Below are positions 39,375 through 48,517 of a DNA stretch of 64,000 nucleotides, piece after piece (the stretch's first letter is position 1; the number at the start of each line of letters is the position of its first letter). This DNA is from an uncultured Clostridia bacterium (lineage in GTDB: Bacteria; Bacillota; Clostridia; Oscillospirales; Oscillospiraceae), in NCBI GenBank assembly GCA_945948185.1, contig CAMFAL010000003.1, positions 1 through 64,000 of the forward strand, given 5' to 3'. Under the pieces are notes generated by a model. It was not told where the DNA came from. It did no database searches and saw nothing but the letters and a program-made list of their open reading frames with translations. The position numbers were made by a program, and so were the translations under genes.

Positions 39375-41327
39375 TCAGTGGCGGACCTCCACCACACGGA
39401 CAACGCCGTCCCTGACATGCAGGTCCATGGTGCTGGCATAGGCCATCCCCTTGTCCAGAGAGGTCCATTCCTTACTGTCGGCATTATAGCACAGGACATC
39501 CGCAGGCACCGTATAAGTCCTGCCGCCGAAGGTCACCGCCGTCTTGCCGATCCAGGCGCCGAGGGAGACATTCTTCAGCTTCGTCAGCTCCGAGATACCG
39601 GTAAAGCGGCCCTCGCTGTTCAGCGTGGCTGCCACAAATGCTCCGTTCCGCACAGAGAAGGCGGTTTCAATGGGACCGGTGGATTGGCCATTGCCATACT
39701 CGATCTCAACACTTCTCTCCCTCTCATTACCGGCTTCACCTGTGGTCTCATGCACCACTGCCCGGCCGTAAAGTACCGTTCCGCTCTTACTGCTGCCCAG
39801 GGCAATCAGGTCCACATCACCGGCCCAGTTGGTCCGGGCGCAGAGAATCTCGCCGGACTTGATGACACCGGCGGTCAGCTGGCTGAGGCTGATAAGCTCG
39901 CCATTCCGGAATACCATCACATTCTCCGCCAGCTTCTGCTTGCCCAACGTCCGGGCCGCGATATCCAGGTCCCCGGAGACACCGCTGCTGAGAACGGAGA
40001 GATTCAGCGCGCCCTTCTTTACGCCAGAAATACGGACCACCTTGCCAAAGTATTTCTCCTCCGCCTTGGCGGGCAGCTGGATCATGGTGTTTCCGCACAG
40101 CATACGCACAGTGCCGTCCATGGAGACCACACCCAGGGCATTGCCCCGCGCACCGCTGCTGGGTTCCACCGCAGCAGCCACCTGGCCGTCTGCCGTCAGC
40201 AGCAGAGTCATCTGCCTGCCGGGCTTGAAGGTTGCCAGGGAATCTCTGGCCGTGGGCATTACATAGAATTCCGTGCCGTTCAGGACCCTGATCTTGACAG
40301 GGGCGTTGGGATTGGGCTCACAGGATTCATAGTACACCGTCACTCGGGTATCGCATACCAGGATGGAATTGGTAGCGGGGTAATAAGTCGCCACATCGTT
40401 CTTCCGCAGGTCGTTCACTGTGGCCGGAGAGCCGTTCTTGTAAATCTGATAATCGTTGTTTCCGGCCAGGGCGCTGAGTCCCTCGGCGGAGCGGTCAGCC
40501 CAGATGATGACGGCCGCGTCGGCATTGCCGGTGCTTCCGGCGGACTGAGGCAGGAAAGTCAGCGCCTTCTCCTTGCTGAACACCACCCGGCCCCGGGAGC
40601 CCAGCAAGGAGGTGGCGGCCACAGGATGGGTCATGGTGTATTCCTTCCCGTCGGAGGTCTTGAGGATGCCGCTGCCGCCGTCGATGGACAGAAGCTCCGT
40701 CTCCTCTCCCAGCTCATACAGGGTGCCGCCCTCCTTTTTCTCGGCCCGCAGCAGGTTCATGAACAGCTTCGCCGCCTGGGCGCGGGTCAGGGGCGCGTTT
40801 CCGGCGGTGCCCACGCCGTCGGTCAGGCCGGCGGTGGCACCCACGGCCATGTAGCTGTCCGGCCACACGCCGCCCACGTCCTCGTCTTTATAACCCAACA
40901 GCCGCAGCAGAATGGTCACCGCCTGCCCCAGTGTCACAGTCCGTTCCGGATAGAACTTTCCGTCGGGATAGCCTGCGATGATGCTCCGGCCCTTAGCGGC
41001 CAGGTTGATGTACCCGGCAGCCCAGTGGGAGGACTTCACATCCGGGAACACGGTCACGGCCCGGTAGCGGCCCAGCTCATTGGAACCATCCACCATATAC
41101 GTGACCATTTTGCAGAACTGTGCCCGGGTCAGCTTGAGTTCAGGACGGAAGGTGCCGTCGCCATAGCCGTCCAACACACCCATGAGCCGCAGGCTCTCCA
41201 CTGCCACAGCGGTGTTGGTATCCGTCAGATCGGAAAACCGGACGGTCTCCGCGGCGCCTGCCGGGATCACCAGTGTGGCCATCACCATGACAACCGCCAG
41301 CAGGGCTGTCAGGATTCTTTTTTTCAT
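39375..41327 (-). CDS. S-layer homology (SLH) domain-containing protein
   Basis: Signal peptide; repeats FSDLTDTNTAVAVESLRLMGVLDGYGDGTFRPELKLTRAQF and FPDVKSSHWAAGYINLAAKGRSIIAGYPDGKFYPERTVTLGQAV. Confidence 0.9.
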   Translation of the reverse strand: MKKRILTALLAVVMVMATLVIPAGAAETVRFSDLTDTNTAVAVESLRLMGVLDGYGDGTFRPELKLTRAQFCKMVTYMVDGSNELGRYRAVTVFPDVKSSHWAAGYINLAAKGRSIIAGYPDGKFYPERTVTLGQAVTILLRLLGYKDEDVGGVWPDSYMAVGATAGLTDGVGTAGNAPLTRAQAAKLFMNLLRAEKKEGGTLYELGEETELLSIDGGSGILKTSDGKEYTMTHPVAATSLLGSRGRVVFSKEKALTFLPQSAGSTGNADAAVIIWADRSAEGLSALAGNNDYQIYKNGSPATVNDLRKNDVATYYPATNSILVCDTRVTVYYESCEPNPNAPVKIRVLNGTEFYVMPTARDSLATFKPGRQMTLLLTADGQVAAAVEPSSGARGNALGVVSMDGTVRMLCGNTMIQLPAKAEEKYFGKVVRISGVKKGALNLSVLSSGVSGDLDIAARTLGKQKLAENVMVFRNGELISLSQLTAGVIKSGEILCARTNWAGDVDLIALGSSKSGTVLYGRAVVHETTGEAGNERERSVEIEYGNGQSTGPIETAFSVRNGAFVAATLNSEGRFTGISELTKLKNVSLGAWIGKTAVTFGGRTYTVPADVLCYNADSKEWTSLDKGMAYASTMDLHVRDGVVRVVEVRH

Positions 41328-41341
41328 AGTTTTCTTCCTCC

Positions 41342-42604
41342 TTATTCCGCCCGCAGTGCTTCCACAGGCTGGAGCTTCGATGCTTTCGCCGCCGGGTAGC
41401 TGCCGAAGATGATGCCCAGCGCCACAGACAGGGCAAAGGCACCCACCGTCACCTTCACCGGCGGGAAAATGGTCATCTGCATCAGCAGTGTACTGAGAAT
41501 CACACTGCCCGCCGTACCGAACAGGATGCCCACGATGCCGCCGATGCCGCAGAGCATGGCCGCCTCAATCAGGAACTGTGCCACGATGCTGCTGCGCTGG
41601 GCGCCGATGGCCCGGCGGATACCGATTTCCCGGGTTCGCTCGGTGACGGTGACCAGCATGATATTCATAATGCCGATGCCGCCCACTGCCAGAGAAATGG
41701 CGGCAATGCCGCCCAGCACCAGGCCGATCATGCTCAGATACTCATTGGACTGCTCCTGCCACTGGCTCTCGGAATACACGCCAAAGCCGCCGGTATTCTG
41801 ATCCACCAAACCCTTCAAAAAGCCGTTGAGCCGGGAGATGGCCTCGGTCATGGCTTCGCTGCTGCGGGCCTTCACCAGGAACTCCGTGGGCTTCTCGCCG
41901 CCCAGGATGCGCCGGGCGGTATAGGGAAACACGATGAAATTGTCCAGCCGGCTCTGGTCTGCGCTCTCATCGCTGAGGCGGGCAGCATAGACACCCGCCA
42001 CCAGGAATCTGTTGCCGTTGACCGACAGTTCCTTCCCCACTGGGTCAGCGGAACCGAAGAAGGTTTTGGCCGCCTGGGCGCCCATGACACAGACCTGATT
42101 GTACTTCTCAATGTCCAGCAGGGCCAGGTCCCGGCCCTTGGCAATGGTCAGATTGTTGCAGGCGGCGTACTGGTCGCTGCCGTAGTACAGGCTGGGAGGC
42201 ACATCGCCGGTGATGTTGCCCCTCTCGTCCCACTGGTACTGCATATTGGCAGTGGACTTGAGGCCGTAGGACACCGTGGCGTTGCACCAGCCGGTGGGCG
42301 TCACGCCGAGCACATACTCTTTCAATCCGTTGCAGTAATCGTACAGATCCGGGAAGTAGTCCTTGGAGATGTCATTGCCGTCCTCGTCGTACATCCAGCT
42401 GTAAATACTGACGGTGATGCGGTTGCTTCCCATAGCCTCAAACTGTTCCATGGTCTTGAGCTTCATGCCCTCCATGACGGAGACGATGGTCATGACGGCG
42501 GCGATACCGATAAAAATACCCAAAATGGTCAGGGCGGACCGGCCCTTCTTACCCCAAATGGATTTCCATGCCATTTTCACGGCCTGTTGGAGATTCACAG
42601 CCAA
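41342..42604 (-). CDS. ABC transporter permease, MacB/FtsX family
   Basis: MacB_PCD-like N-terminus KGRSALTILGIFIGIAAVMTIVSVMEG; VTERTREIGIRRAIGAQRSSI. Confidence 0.92.
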   Translation of the reverse strand: MAVNLQQAVKMAWKSIWGKKGRSALTILGIFIGIAAVMTIVSVMEGMKLKTMEQFEAMGSNRITVSIYSWMYDEDGNDISKDYFPDLYDYCNGLKEYVLGVTPTGWCNATVSYGLKSTANMQYQWDERGNITGDVPPSLYYGSDQYAACNNLTIAKGRDLALLDIEKYNQVCVMGAQAAKTFFGSADPVGKELSVNGNRFLVAGVYAARLSDESADQSRLDNFIVFPYTARRILGGEKPTEFLVKARSSEAMTEAISRLNGFLKGLVDQNTGGFGVYSESQWQEQSNEYLSMIGLVLGGIAAISLAVGGIGIMNIMLVTVTERTREIGIRRAIGAQRSSIVAQFLIEAAMLCGIGGIVGILFGTAGSVILSTLLMQMTIFPPVKVTVGAFALSVALGIIFGSYPAAKASKLQPVEALRAE

Positions 42605-43296
42605 TCCACCTCCTGGAGCTTATCCTCCACGATCTTGCCGTCCGCCAGCCGCACGCAGCGGCGGGCGGTAGCGGCAATGCCGTTGTCGTGGGTGATGAGA
42701 ATGACGGTGCTGCCCTCCTTGTTGAGCTGCTGGAGGAATTTCAGCACCTCCTGGCCTGTGCGGGAATCCAGGGCACCGGTGGGCTCGTCGGCCATAATAA
42801 TGGGCGGCTTGGTGGCGATGGCCCGGGCGATGGCCACCCGCTGCTGCTGGCCGCCGGACATCTCCGTGGGCTTGTGCTTCACCCGGCCCGCCAGCCCCAC
42901 CCGCTCCAGGGCCTCCATGGCCATGTCGTAGCGGTCATCGGCGTTAATGCCCTGATAGATCAGGGGCAGTTCCACGTTTTCCAGCACCGTCAGGGACTGG
43001 ATCAGGTTGTACTGCTGAAAAATGAAGCCGATCTGCTTGTTGCGGATGCGGGAGAGCTCCTTGTCCGTCAATTCCCGGACGTCCGTGCCGTCCAGGAAAT
43101 AGTCGCCCCGGGTGGGGATATCCAGACAGCCCAGCACGTTCATCATGGTGGACTTGCCGGAGCCGGACTGTCCCACCACGGCCACGAACTCTCCCTGATC
43201 AATGTCAAGGGACACGCCGTCCAAAGCGCGGACCTCGCTCTCCAGGCCCTCGCCGTAGATCTTATACACGTCCCGCAATTGTATCAAGCGTGCCAT
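42595..43296 (-). CDS. ABC transporter ATP-binding protein, LolD/MacB type
   Basis: GQSGSGKSTMMNVLG Walker A; LSGGQ-like MSGGQQQRVAIARAI; start trimmed from ORF 43488. Confidence 0.94.
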   Translation of the reverse strand: MARLIQLRDVYKIYGEGLESEVRALDGVSLDIDQGEFVAVVGQSGSGKSTMMNVLGCLDIPTRGDYFLDGTDVRELTDKELSRIRNKQIGFIFQQYNLIQSLTVLENVELPLIYQGINADDRYDMAMEALERVGLAGRVKHKPTEMSGGQQQRVAIARAIATKPPIIMADEPTGALDSRTGQEVLKFLQQLNKEGSTVILITHDNGIAATARRCVRLADGKIVEDKLQEVDWL

Positions 43297-43300
43297 GGCG

Positions 43301-44965
43301 TCAACCCCAGGCTTCCATGGTCTGGAGCTGAGTGAACACCTCGGTTCCCTCTTCCACACCGGACTTGATCTCCACGTTGTAGTTATCCGAAATACCGATC
43401 TCCACCGGCACGGCCCAGAAGCCGTCGGGGATCTGTTCATCCGCCATGACGCCGTCCAGGGCGTTGTCGGGCCGGTCACCGGAGACATAGACCACCGTGG
43501 CGGCGGAGCCGTCCTCCAGGGACACCGTCCGCACCGCCTGAATGGGCAGGATGAGACAGTTGTCGTTCTGGCTGGCGATCAGGGAGTACTGGATGTTGCT
43601 GTTGACCTGGATCATGCCCTCGGTGTTGTCCATGGACACCACCATGGGGTAGGTGGCCACGCCGTTGTTGACGGTGCTGGACAGGCTGACGCTCTCCACC
43701 ATGCCCATAGCCATATTGCCCCACTGGTCCAGGTCCACCATCATACCGGGCTTGATGTAGCTGATATTCCGCTCGTCCACGTTGGCGTTGACAATGAGCG
43801 TCCTGATATCGGAAATGGTCAGGATCGGCTGCTGGGTGTTGATTTCGTCGCCGGGCTGGATGGACAGGCCGATGACCTTGCCGTCAATGGGCGCCACGGC
43901 ATTGCAGTTGGCCAGGTTCTTTTCCGCCTTCTCCAGCTCCTCCCGGGCCTCTTCCAGGCTTTGCTCAATGCTGAAAATCTCGCTCTCACTGTCCTCGCCG
44001 TCGATGCGCACCAGCACCTGTCCGGCGGACACCTGGAGATAGTTCACCAGGTCGCTGGAGAGAACCGTGCCATTGACGGTGGACTTCAGCTCGCCGGTGC
44101 GGTAGTATTCCAGCTTGCCCGGTTCATAGGGGTAGACGGTCTCACCGTCCACCACGGCGGTGGCGGAGGCCGCCATCTCCGCTGTCAGGGCACCCTCATT
44201 CTCCACGATGATCTCGGCGGAGAACAGCTTGGACCCCTCCGGGGTGATGCGGCTGACCATGTGGACTGCCTCCACCCGGCCAGGAATGGTGGTCATCAGG
44301 GCGGGGACGGAAACCTCCACGGTCTGTCCCACCTTCAGCTCACCGGCATAGGCATAGCTGTAATACTGCTCCAGCCGCAGGCGGGTATCGTCGTTGAGCT
44401 GGGCCACCACCTGACCCTTGGAAATGGTGTCGCCGGGGTTCAGCGTGGCCACCTCCATCAGCTTGCCGGGATAGGACGCTGTCAGGTTCAGACCCGCAAT
44501 GTCCTTCTGTGCAGCGGAGAGCTGCTTCTCGAAGCCCTCCACCTGGCTCCTGGCCTTCTGCACTGCCGCCTGGGCAGCGGGAGAATCCACGGTGAACAGG
44601 GGGGTGCCCGCGGTGACCTCCTGCCCCTCCGTCACCAGCACCTCCAGCACCGTACCGGGGGTGCTGATGGAGATGCTCTCGCTGCTCTTGGCCTTCACAA
44701 TGCCGCTGCCCTCCACCTTGGCAGTGATGGCACCGTACTGGACCACGTCCGTCACCACCTGGGTCTCCTTATTCTTCTTTCCGCCCAGCAGCTTGAACAG
44801 CACACCGCCGATGACAGCAAGCACCACCAAAATAACGCACCAGCGGATGATACGGCGTCGGGTCCTGCGGGACATTTTCTTTTTCACAGGGGTTCCGCCG
44901 GTCCCGGCATCCGTTTCCAGCGGTTCCATCTGGACCTGCTGCTCCTTTTCCATCAATTCAGACAT
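43301..44965 (-). CDS. efflux transporter periplasmic adaptor-type protein (HlyD/MacA family)
   Basis: N-terminal TM; biotinyl-lipoyl-like GTVLEVLVTEGQEVTAGTPLF; coiled coil; IDGKVIGLSIQPGDEINTQQPILTI. Confidence 0.88.
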   Translation of the reverse strand: MSELMEKEQQVQMEPLETDAGTGGTPVKKKMSRRTRRRIIRWCVILVVLAVIGGVLFKLLGGKKNKETQVVTDVVQYGAITAKVEGSGIVKAKSSESISISTPGTVLEVLVTEGQEVTAGTPLFTVDSPAAQAAVQKARSQVEGFEKQLSAAQKDIAGLNLTASYPGKLMEVATLNPGDTISKGQVVAQLNDDTRLRLEQYYSYAYAGELKVGQTVEVSVPALMTTIPGRVEAVHMVSRITPEGSKLFSAEIIVENEGALTAEMAASATAVVDGETVYPYEPGKLEYYRTGELKSTVNGTVLSSDLVNYLQVSAGQVLVRIDGEDSESEIFSIEQSLEEAREELEKAEKNLANCNAVAPIDGKVIGLSIQPGDEINTQQPILTISDIRTLIVNANVDERNISYIKPGMMVDLDQWGNMAMGMVESVSLSSTVNNGVATYPMVVSMDNTEGMIQVNSNIQYSLIASQNDNCLILPIQAVRTVSLEDGSAATVVYVSGDRPDNALDGVMADEQIPDGFWAVPVEIGISDNYNVEIKSGVEEGTEVFTQLQTMEAWG

Positions 44966-45106
44966 GTCAACACTTCTCCTTCATTGGCTGTTTCGATCTG
45001 TACCAACCATGCTAGTACAGTCTATTCCTTAAAACAACAACAAAACGGTTACAGTTTTACCGGATACTTCCCTATTTTATAGACGGAAGGAGCAGCCATT
45101 TGGTTG

Positions 45107-45142
45107 CAAAAAATCGTCCCCAAATCTGGGGACGATTTTTTG
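45107..45142 (-). terminator. terminator hairpin
   Basis: AAAATCGTCCCC-aaatct-GGGGACGATTTT. Confidence 0.8.
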
Positions 45143-45159
45143 TGAAAATATGACGGATA

Positions 45160-47217
45160 TTAAGCCTTTTCGACCTTTTTCTCCATGGCCCGCTGGAACA
45201 GGATGATGCCCACCACCACTGCCAGGCCGATCACATCGGTCAGGGTGCCGGGGATCATCATACACAGGCCGCCGGCTGCCAGGATGACCCGGAACAGGGG
45301 ATTGATGTTCCGGTACAGGAAGCCGTTCAGGGCCGCCGCCACGCCGAACAGGCCCACCAGGGAGCTGATGACGATCTGGACCACCTGGATAGGCGTGGTG
45401 TTGATGAACAACATGGCCGGGTTCAGGGCAAAGATGTAGGGCACGATGAAGGCAGCGATGGCCAGCTTGGTGGCGTTCAGTGCCGTCTTCATGGGCGGTG
45501 CCTTGGCGATGGCGCTGCCGGCGTAGGCCGCCAGAGCCACGGGAGGCGTGATATCGGCCACGATGCCGAAATAGAACACGAAAAAGTGGGCCGCCAGCAT
45601 GGGAATGCCGATCTGATCGCTCATCAGAATGGGCGCGCAGGTGGAGGCCATGATGCAGTAGTTGGCGGTGGTGGGAACGCCCATGCCCAGGACGATGCAG
45701 CACAGCATGGTCAGGAACAGGGCAATGATAGCGGTTCCGCCGGACAGGGACACGATGCCGCGCAGTAGCGTATTAGCGAGGCCAGTGGAGGTGATGCAGC
45801 CCGCCACGATACCGGCCATGGCGCAGGCGGCGGCCACGGTGATGGTTCCCTTGCCACCGGCCTCCAGGGCGTCGACGATCTTGGGCAGGGAGATACTCTC
45901 CGCCCCGCTGTCCCGGCGGACCAGGGACATGACCAGATGCCGGCCGAACCTCTCACCGGCCCGGCTGGCCGTGACGGCGTTGATGATGTTGCCGATCAGG
46001 CCCACCGCGATGGTGACGATGATGGCGATAGCGGCGGAGGACTGCATGGTGCGGGTGCCGTTGGAAACCAGCACCACCAAAATCACCAGAGGCGCCAGCA
46101 GGTAGAGCTTCTTAATGAGGACGCTGAACTTGGGCAGCTCCTCCTTGGGGATGCCCTTCAGGCCCAGCTTCTTGGCCTCCAGATGGACCGCCATGAAAAT
46201 GCCGGTGAAATACAGCACGGCAGGCAGGATAGCCAGCAGGGCGATCCGGGCGTAGGGGATGCCGGTGTACTCCGCCATCAGGAAAGCGGCGGCGCCCATG
46301 ATGGGGGGCATGATCTGGCCACCGGTGGAAGCGGCAGCCTCCACGGCGCCGGCAAACTCACCCCGGTAGCCCGTCTTTTTCATCATAGGAATGGTGACGG
46401 AGCCGGTGGTGACGGTATTGCCCACGGAGGATCCGGACACCATGCCGCACAGGGCGGAGGAGATGACTGCCACCTTGGCGGGGCCGCCGGCAGCGGAGCC
46501 GGCCACGCAGTTGGCCAGGTTGATGAAGAAGTTGGAGATACCGGTACGCTCCAGGAAGGCGCCGAAGATGATGAACACCACGATGTACTTCTGGCAGACG
46601 TTGATGGGGGTACCCATGACGCCGTTGGTGGTAAAGAACAGGTCATAGAGCACCTTGCCGAAGCGGACGTTGGCAAAGGTGTAGACCAGCAGGCAGCCCA
46701 CCACGCACAGGATGGGCAGGCCCACACTGCGGCGGCAGAGCTCCACCAGGGTCAGGATACCCACCACGGCCATAGCCAGCATCAGGGGGTCTTTGGACAG
46801 GACCGTATAGCTGGTGTTGACGATCTTATTGGCATTGAAGGCAAAGTAGAAAAAGGGCAGGCAGCCAACCACCATGATGATGATATCATACCAGGGCATA
46901 TAATTGACCCGGACATGGCCCCGCTTTGCGGGATAGTTCAGATAGCCGATAATGATGATCAGCGCCAGGAAAATGGTCAGGCGGAACTCCGGCAGGCTGG
47001 TGTCAAACAGGGTCAGGTACAGGCAGAACAGGGAAAAACCAGCCATCAGGGCCTTCACAACGATTCCGGGAACGCCTTCCCAGACACGGACATTGGATTC
47101 CCTGTCATACTTTTTCATGACCTCTTCCACATCCGCCGCAGTCCCCACGTCGGCGGAATCCACAGGCGCCGCGGAGGTCTGGGGCGCCGTATCCGGCTTT
47201 CTCTTCAAAAAGCTCAT
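45160..47217 (-). CDS. TRAP transporter, fused small/large permease (TAXI-associated 4TM/12TM)
   Basis: DctM-like region: ERTGISNFFINLANCVAGSAAGGPAKVAVISSALCGMVSGSSVGNTVTTGSVTIPMMK. Confidence 0.93.
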   Translation of the reverse strand: MSFLKRKPDTAPQTSAAPVDSADVGTAADVEEVMKKYDRESNVRVWEGVPGIVVKALMAGFSLFCLYLTLFDTSLPEFRLTIFLALIIIIGYLNYPAKRGHVRVNYMPWYDIIIMVVGCLPFFYFAFNANKIVNTSYTVLSKDPLMLAMAVVGILTLVELCRRSVGLPILCVVGCLLVYTFANVRFGKVLYDLFFTTNGVMGTPINVCQKYIVVFIIFGAFLERTGISNFFINLANCVAGSAAGGPAKVAVISSALCGMVSGSSVGNTVTTGSVTIPMMKKTGYRGEFAGAVEAAASTGGQIMPPIMGAAAFLMAEYTGIPYARIALLAILPAVLYFTGIFMAVHLEAKKLGLKGIPKEELPKFSVLIKKLYLLAPLVILVVLVSNGTRTMQSSAAIAIIVTIAVGLIGNIINAVTASRAGERFGRHLVMSLVRRDSGAESISLPKIVDALEAGGKGTITVAAACAMAGIVAGCITSTGLANTLLRGIVSLSGGTAIIALFLTMLCCIVLGMGVPTTANYCIMASTCAPILMSDQIGIPMLAAHFFVFYFGIVADITPPVALAAYAGSAIAKAPPMKTALNATKLAIAAFIVPYIFALNPAMLFINTTPIQVVQIVISSLVGLFGVAAALNGFLYRNINPLFRVILAAGGLCMMIPGTLTDVIGLAVVVGIILFQRAMEKKVEKA

Positions 47218-47265
47218 ATATTGGCCTCCTCTTAGCGATTTTTTAACGTTCTCTCATAGCACAAG

Positions 47266-47294
47266 GGACTGCGGCGGAAGATCCGCCGCAGTCC
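47266..47294 (-). other. intercistronic RNA hairpin between TAXI SBP and TRAP permease
   Basis: GGACTGCGGCGGA-aga-TCCGCCGCAGTCC, 13-bp perfect stem, not followed by a T-run. Confidence 0.7.
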
Positions 47295-47315
47295 GTTGAT
47301 AGCGCAGTCAACTGC

Positions 47316-48266
47316 TTACTTGGTGGGGACGGTAATGCCCTTCTCACTGAAATACTTGGCAGCGCCGGGATGATAAGGCACAGCAGTGACGGAGGAGGCG
47401 AACTCCAGGCTCAGCTCGTTCTTCTTGTCGTGGGCCAGGGTGTCGATGCTGTTGAAGATGCCGGAGACCACATTGTAGATGTCGTCGTCCTTCACATCGT
47501 TGTTGGCGATAATGACAGCGCCCACGGCCACGGTGGTGGCGTCATGCTCCAGGCCGTAAGCGGCGGCGGGGATCACGTTCTTGCTGTAATAGGGAGAAGC
47601 GGCGATCAGCTTCTCAATGTGGGCGTCGTCCAGTTCCACGACGTACACATCGCGGGTGGCGGCCAGAGAGGTAACGGCGGTGGTGGGAGCGCCAGCCACG
47701 ATGAAGGCGGCGTCGATCTTGCCGTCCTGCAGGGCCTCGGCACTGTCGCCGAAGGACTGGTAGGTGGGCTTGATGTCGTCCAGGGTCAGGTCATAGGCGC
47801 CCAGCACATCCAGAGCGTTGAAGTACACACCGGAACCGGAGTCACCGACGGACACGTTCTTGCCCTTCAGATCGGCAACGGTCTTGATGGTGGGATCCAG
47901 AGTGATGATCTGGACCTGCTCCATGTACAGAGCAGCCACAGTGGAGAAGCTGTCGATCTTGCCGGCCTCCGCAAACAGGTTGGTGCCGTTGTAGGCATAC
48001 GCCATAACGTCGGACTGGACGAAGCCCAGCTGAGCGTCACCGGCAGCCATAGCCTCGATGTTGGCCTTGGAGCCCTTGCCCACGATGGCAGTCACGGTGG
48101 TGTCGGTGGTATCGCTGATCTGGCCGGCCAGAACGCTGCCGAAGCCATAGTAAGTACCCTGGTCACCGCCGGTGGTGAAGGTCAGCTCGGTCTTCTTGCC
48201 GCCGCAGCCAGCCAGAGTGGCAGTCATGGTCAGGACCACCAGCATAAGAGCAAATAACTTCTTCAT
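47316..48266 (-). CDS. TAXI family TRAP transporter solute-binding protein
   Basis: Lipobox TLAGCG; LTFTTGGDQGTYYGFGSVLAGQIS; VSVGDSGSGVYFNA. Confidence 0.93.
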   Translation of the reverse strand: MKKLFALMLVVLTMTATLAGCGGKKTELTFTTGGDQGTYYGFGSVLAGQISDTTDTTVTAIVGKGSKANIEAMAAGDAQLGFVQSDVMAYAYNGTNLFAEAGKIDSFSTVAALYMEQVQIITLDPTIKTVADLKGKNVSVGDSGSGVYFNALDVLGAYDLTLDDIKPTYQSFGDSAEALQDGKIDAAFIVAGAPTTAVTSLAATRDVYVVELDDAHIEKLIAASPYYSKNVIPAAAYGLEHDATTVAVGAVIIANNDVKDDDIYNVVSGIFNSIDTLAHDKKNELSLEFASSVTAVPYHPGAAKYFSEKGITVPTK

Positions 48267-48517
48267 AGTAATATCCTCTTTTCCTTTTTTGATACGGGGG
48301 TCAATGCATTACTTGCACATCATACCGCAACCGCTGTCATTTTTCAAGTCTTTTTTCATATTCCCAGAGATTTTTCTGCAAGTGCATTCGCTTTATCCTG
48401 CATTTTCTTTAACCGGATAAGGTTTTAAAGTCCCAAACCATCCAGGAGGTAGTATCTTTATACAACTCTCCCGGCCCTCTCCACCGCCGGTTTGGGCAAA
48501 TCGACGGCAGTCACCTT

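Noticed and set aside
39243-41399. 718-aa plus-strand ORF
   Set aside because: Antisense to the SLH protein; no independent coding evidence.
43295-45082. 595-aa plus-strand ORF
   Set aside because: Antisense to the HlyD/MacA-like adaptor; composition typical of shadow ORFs.
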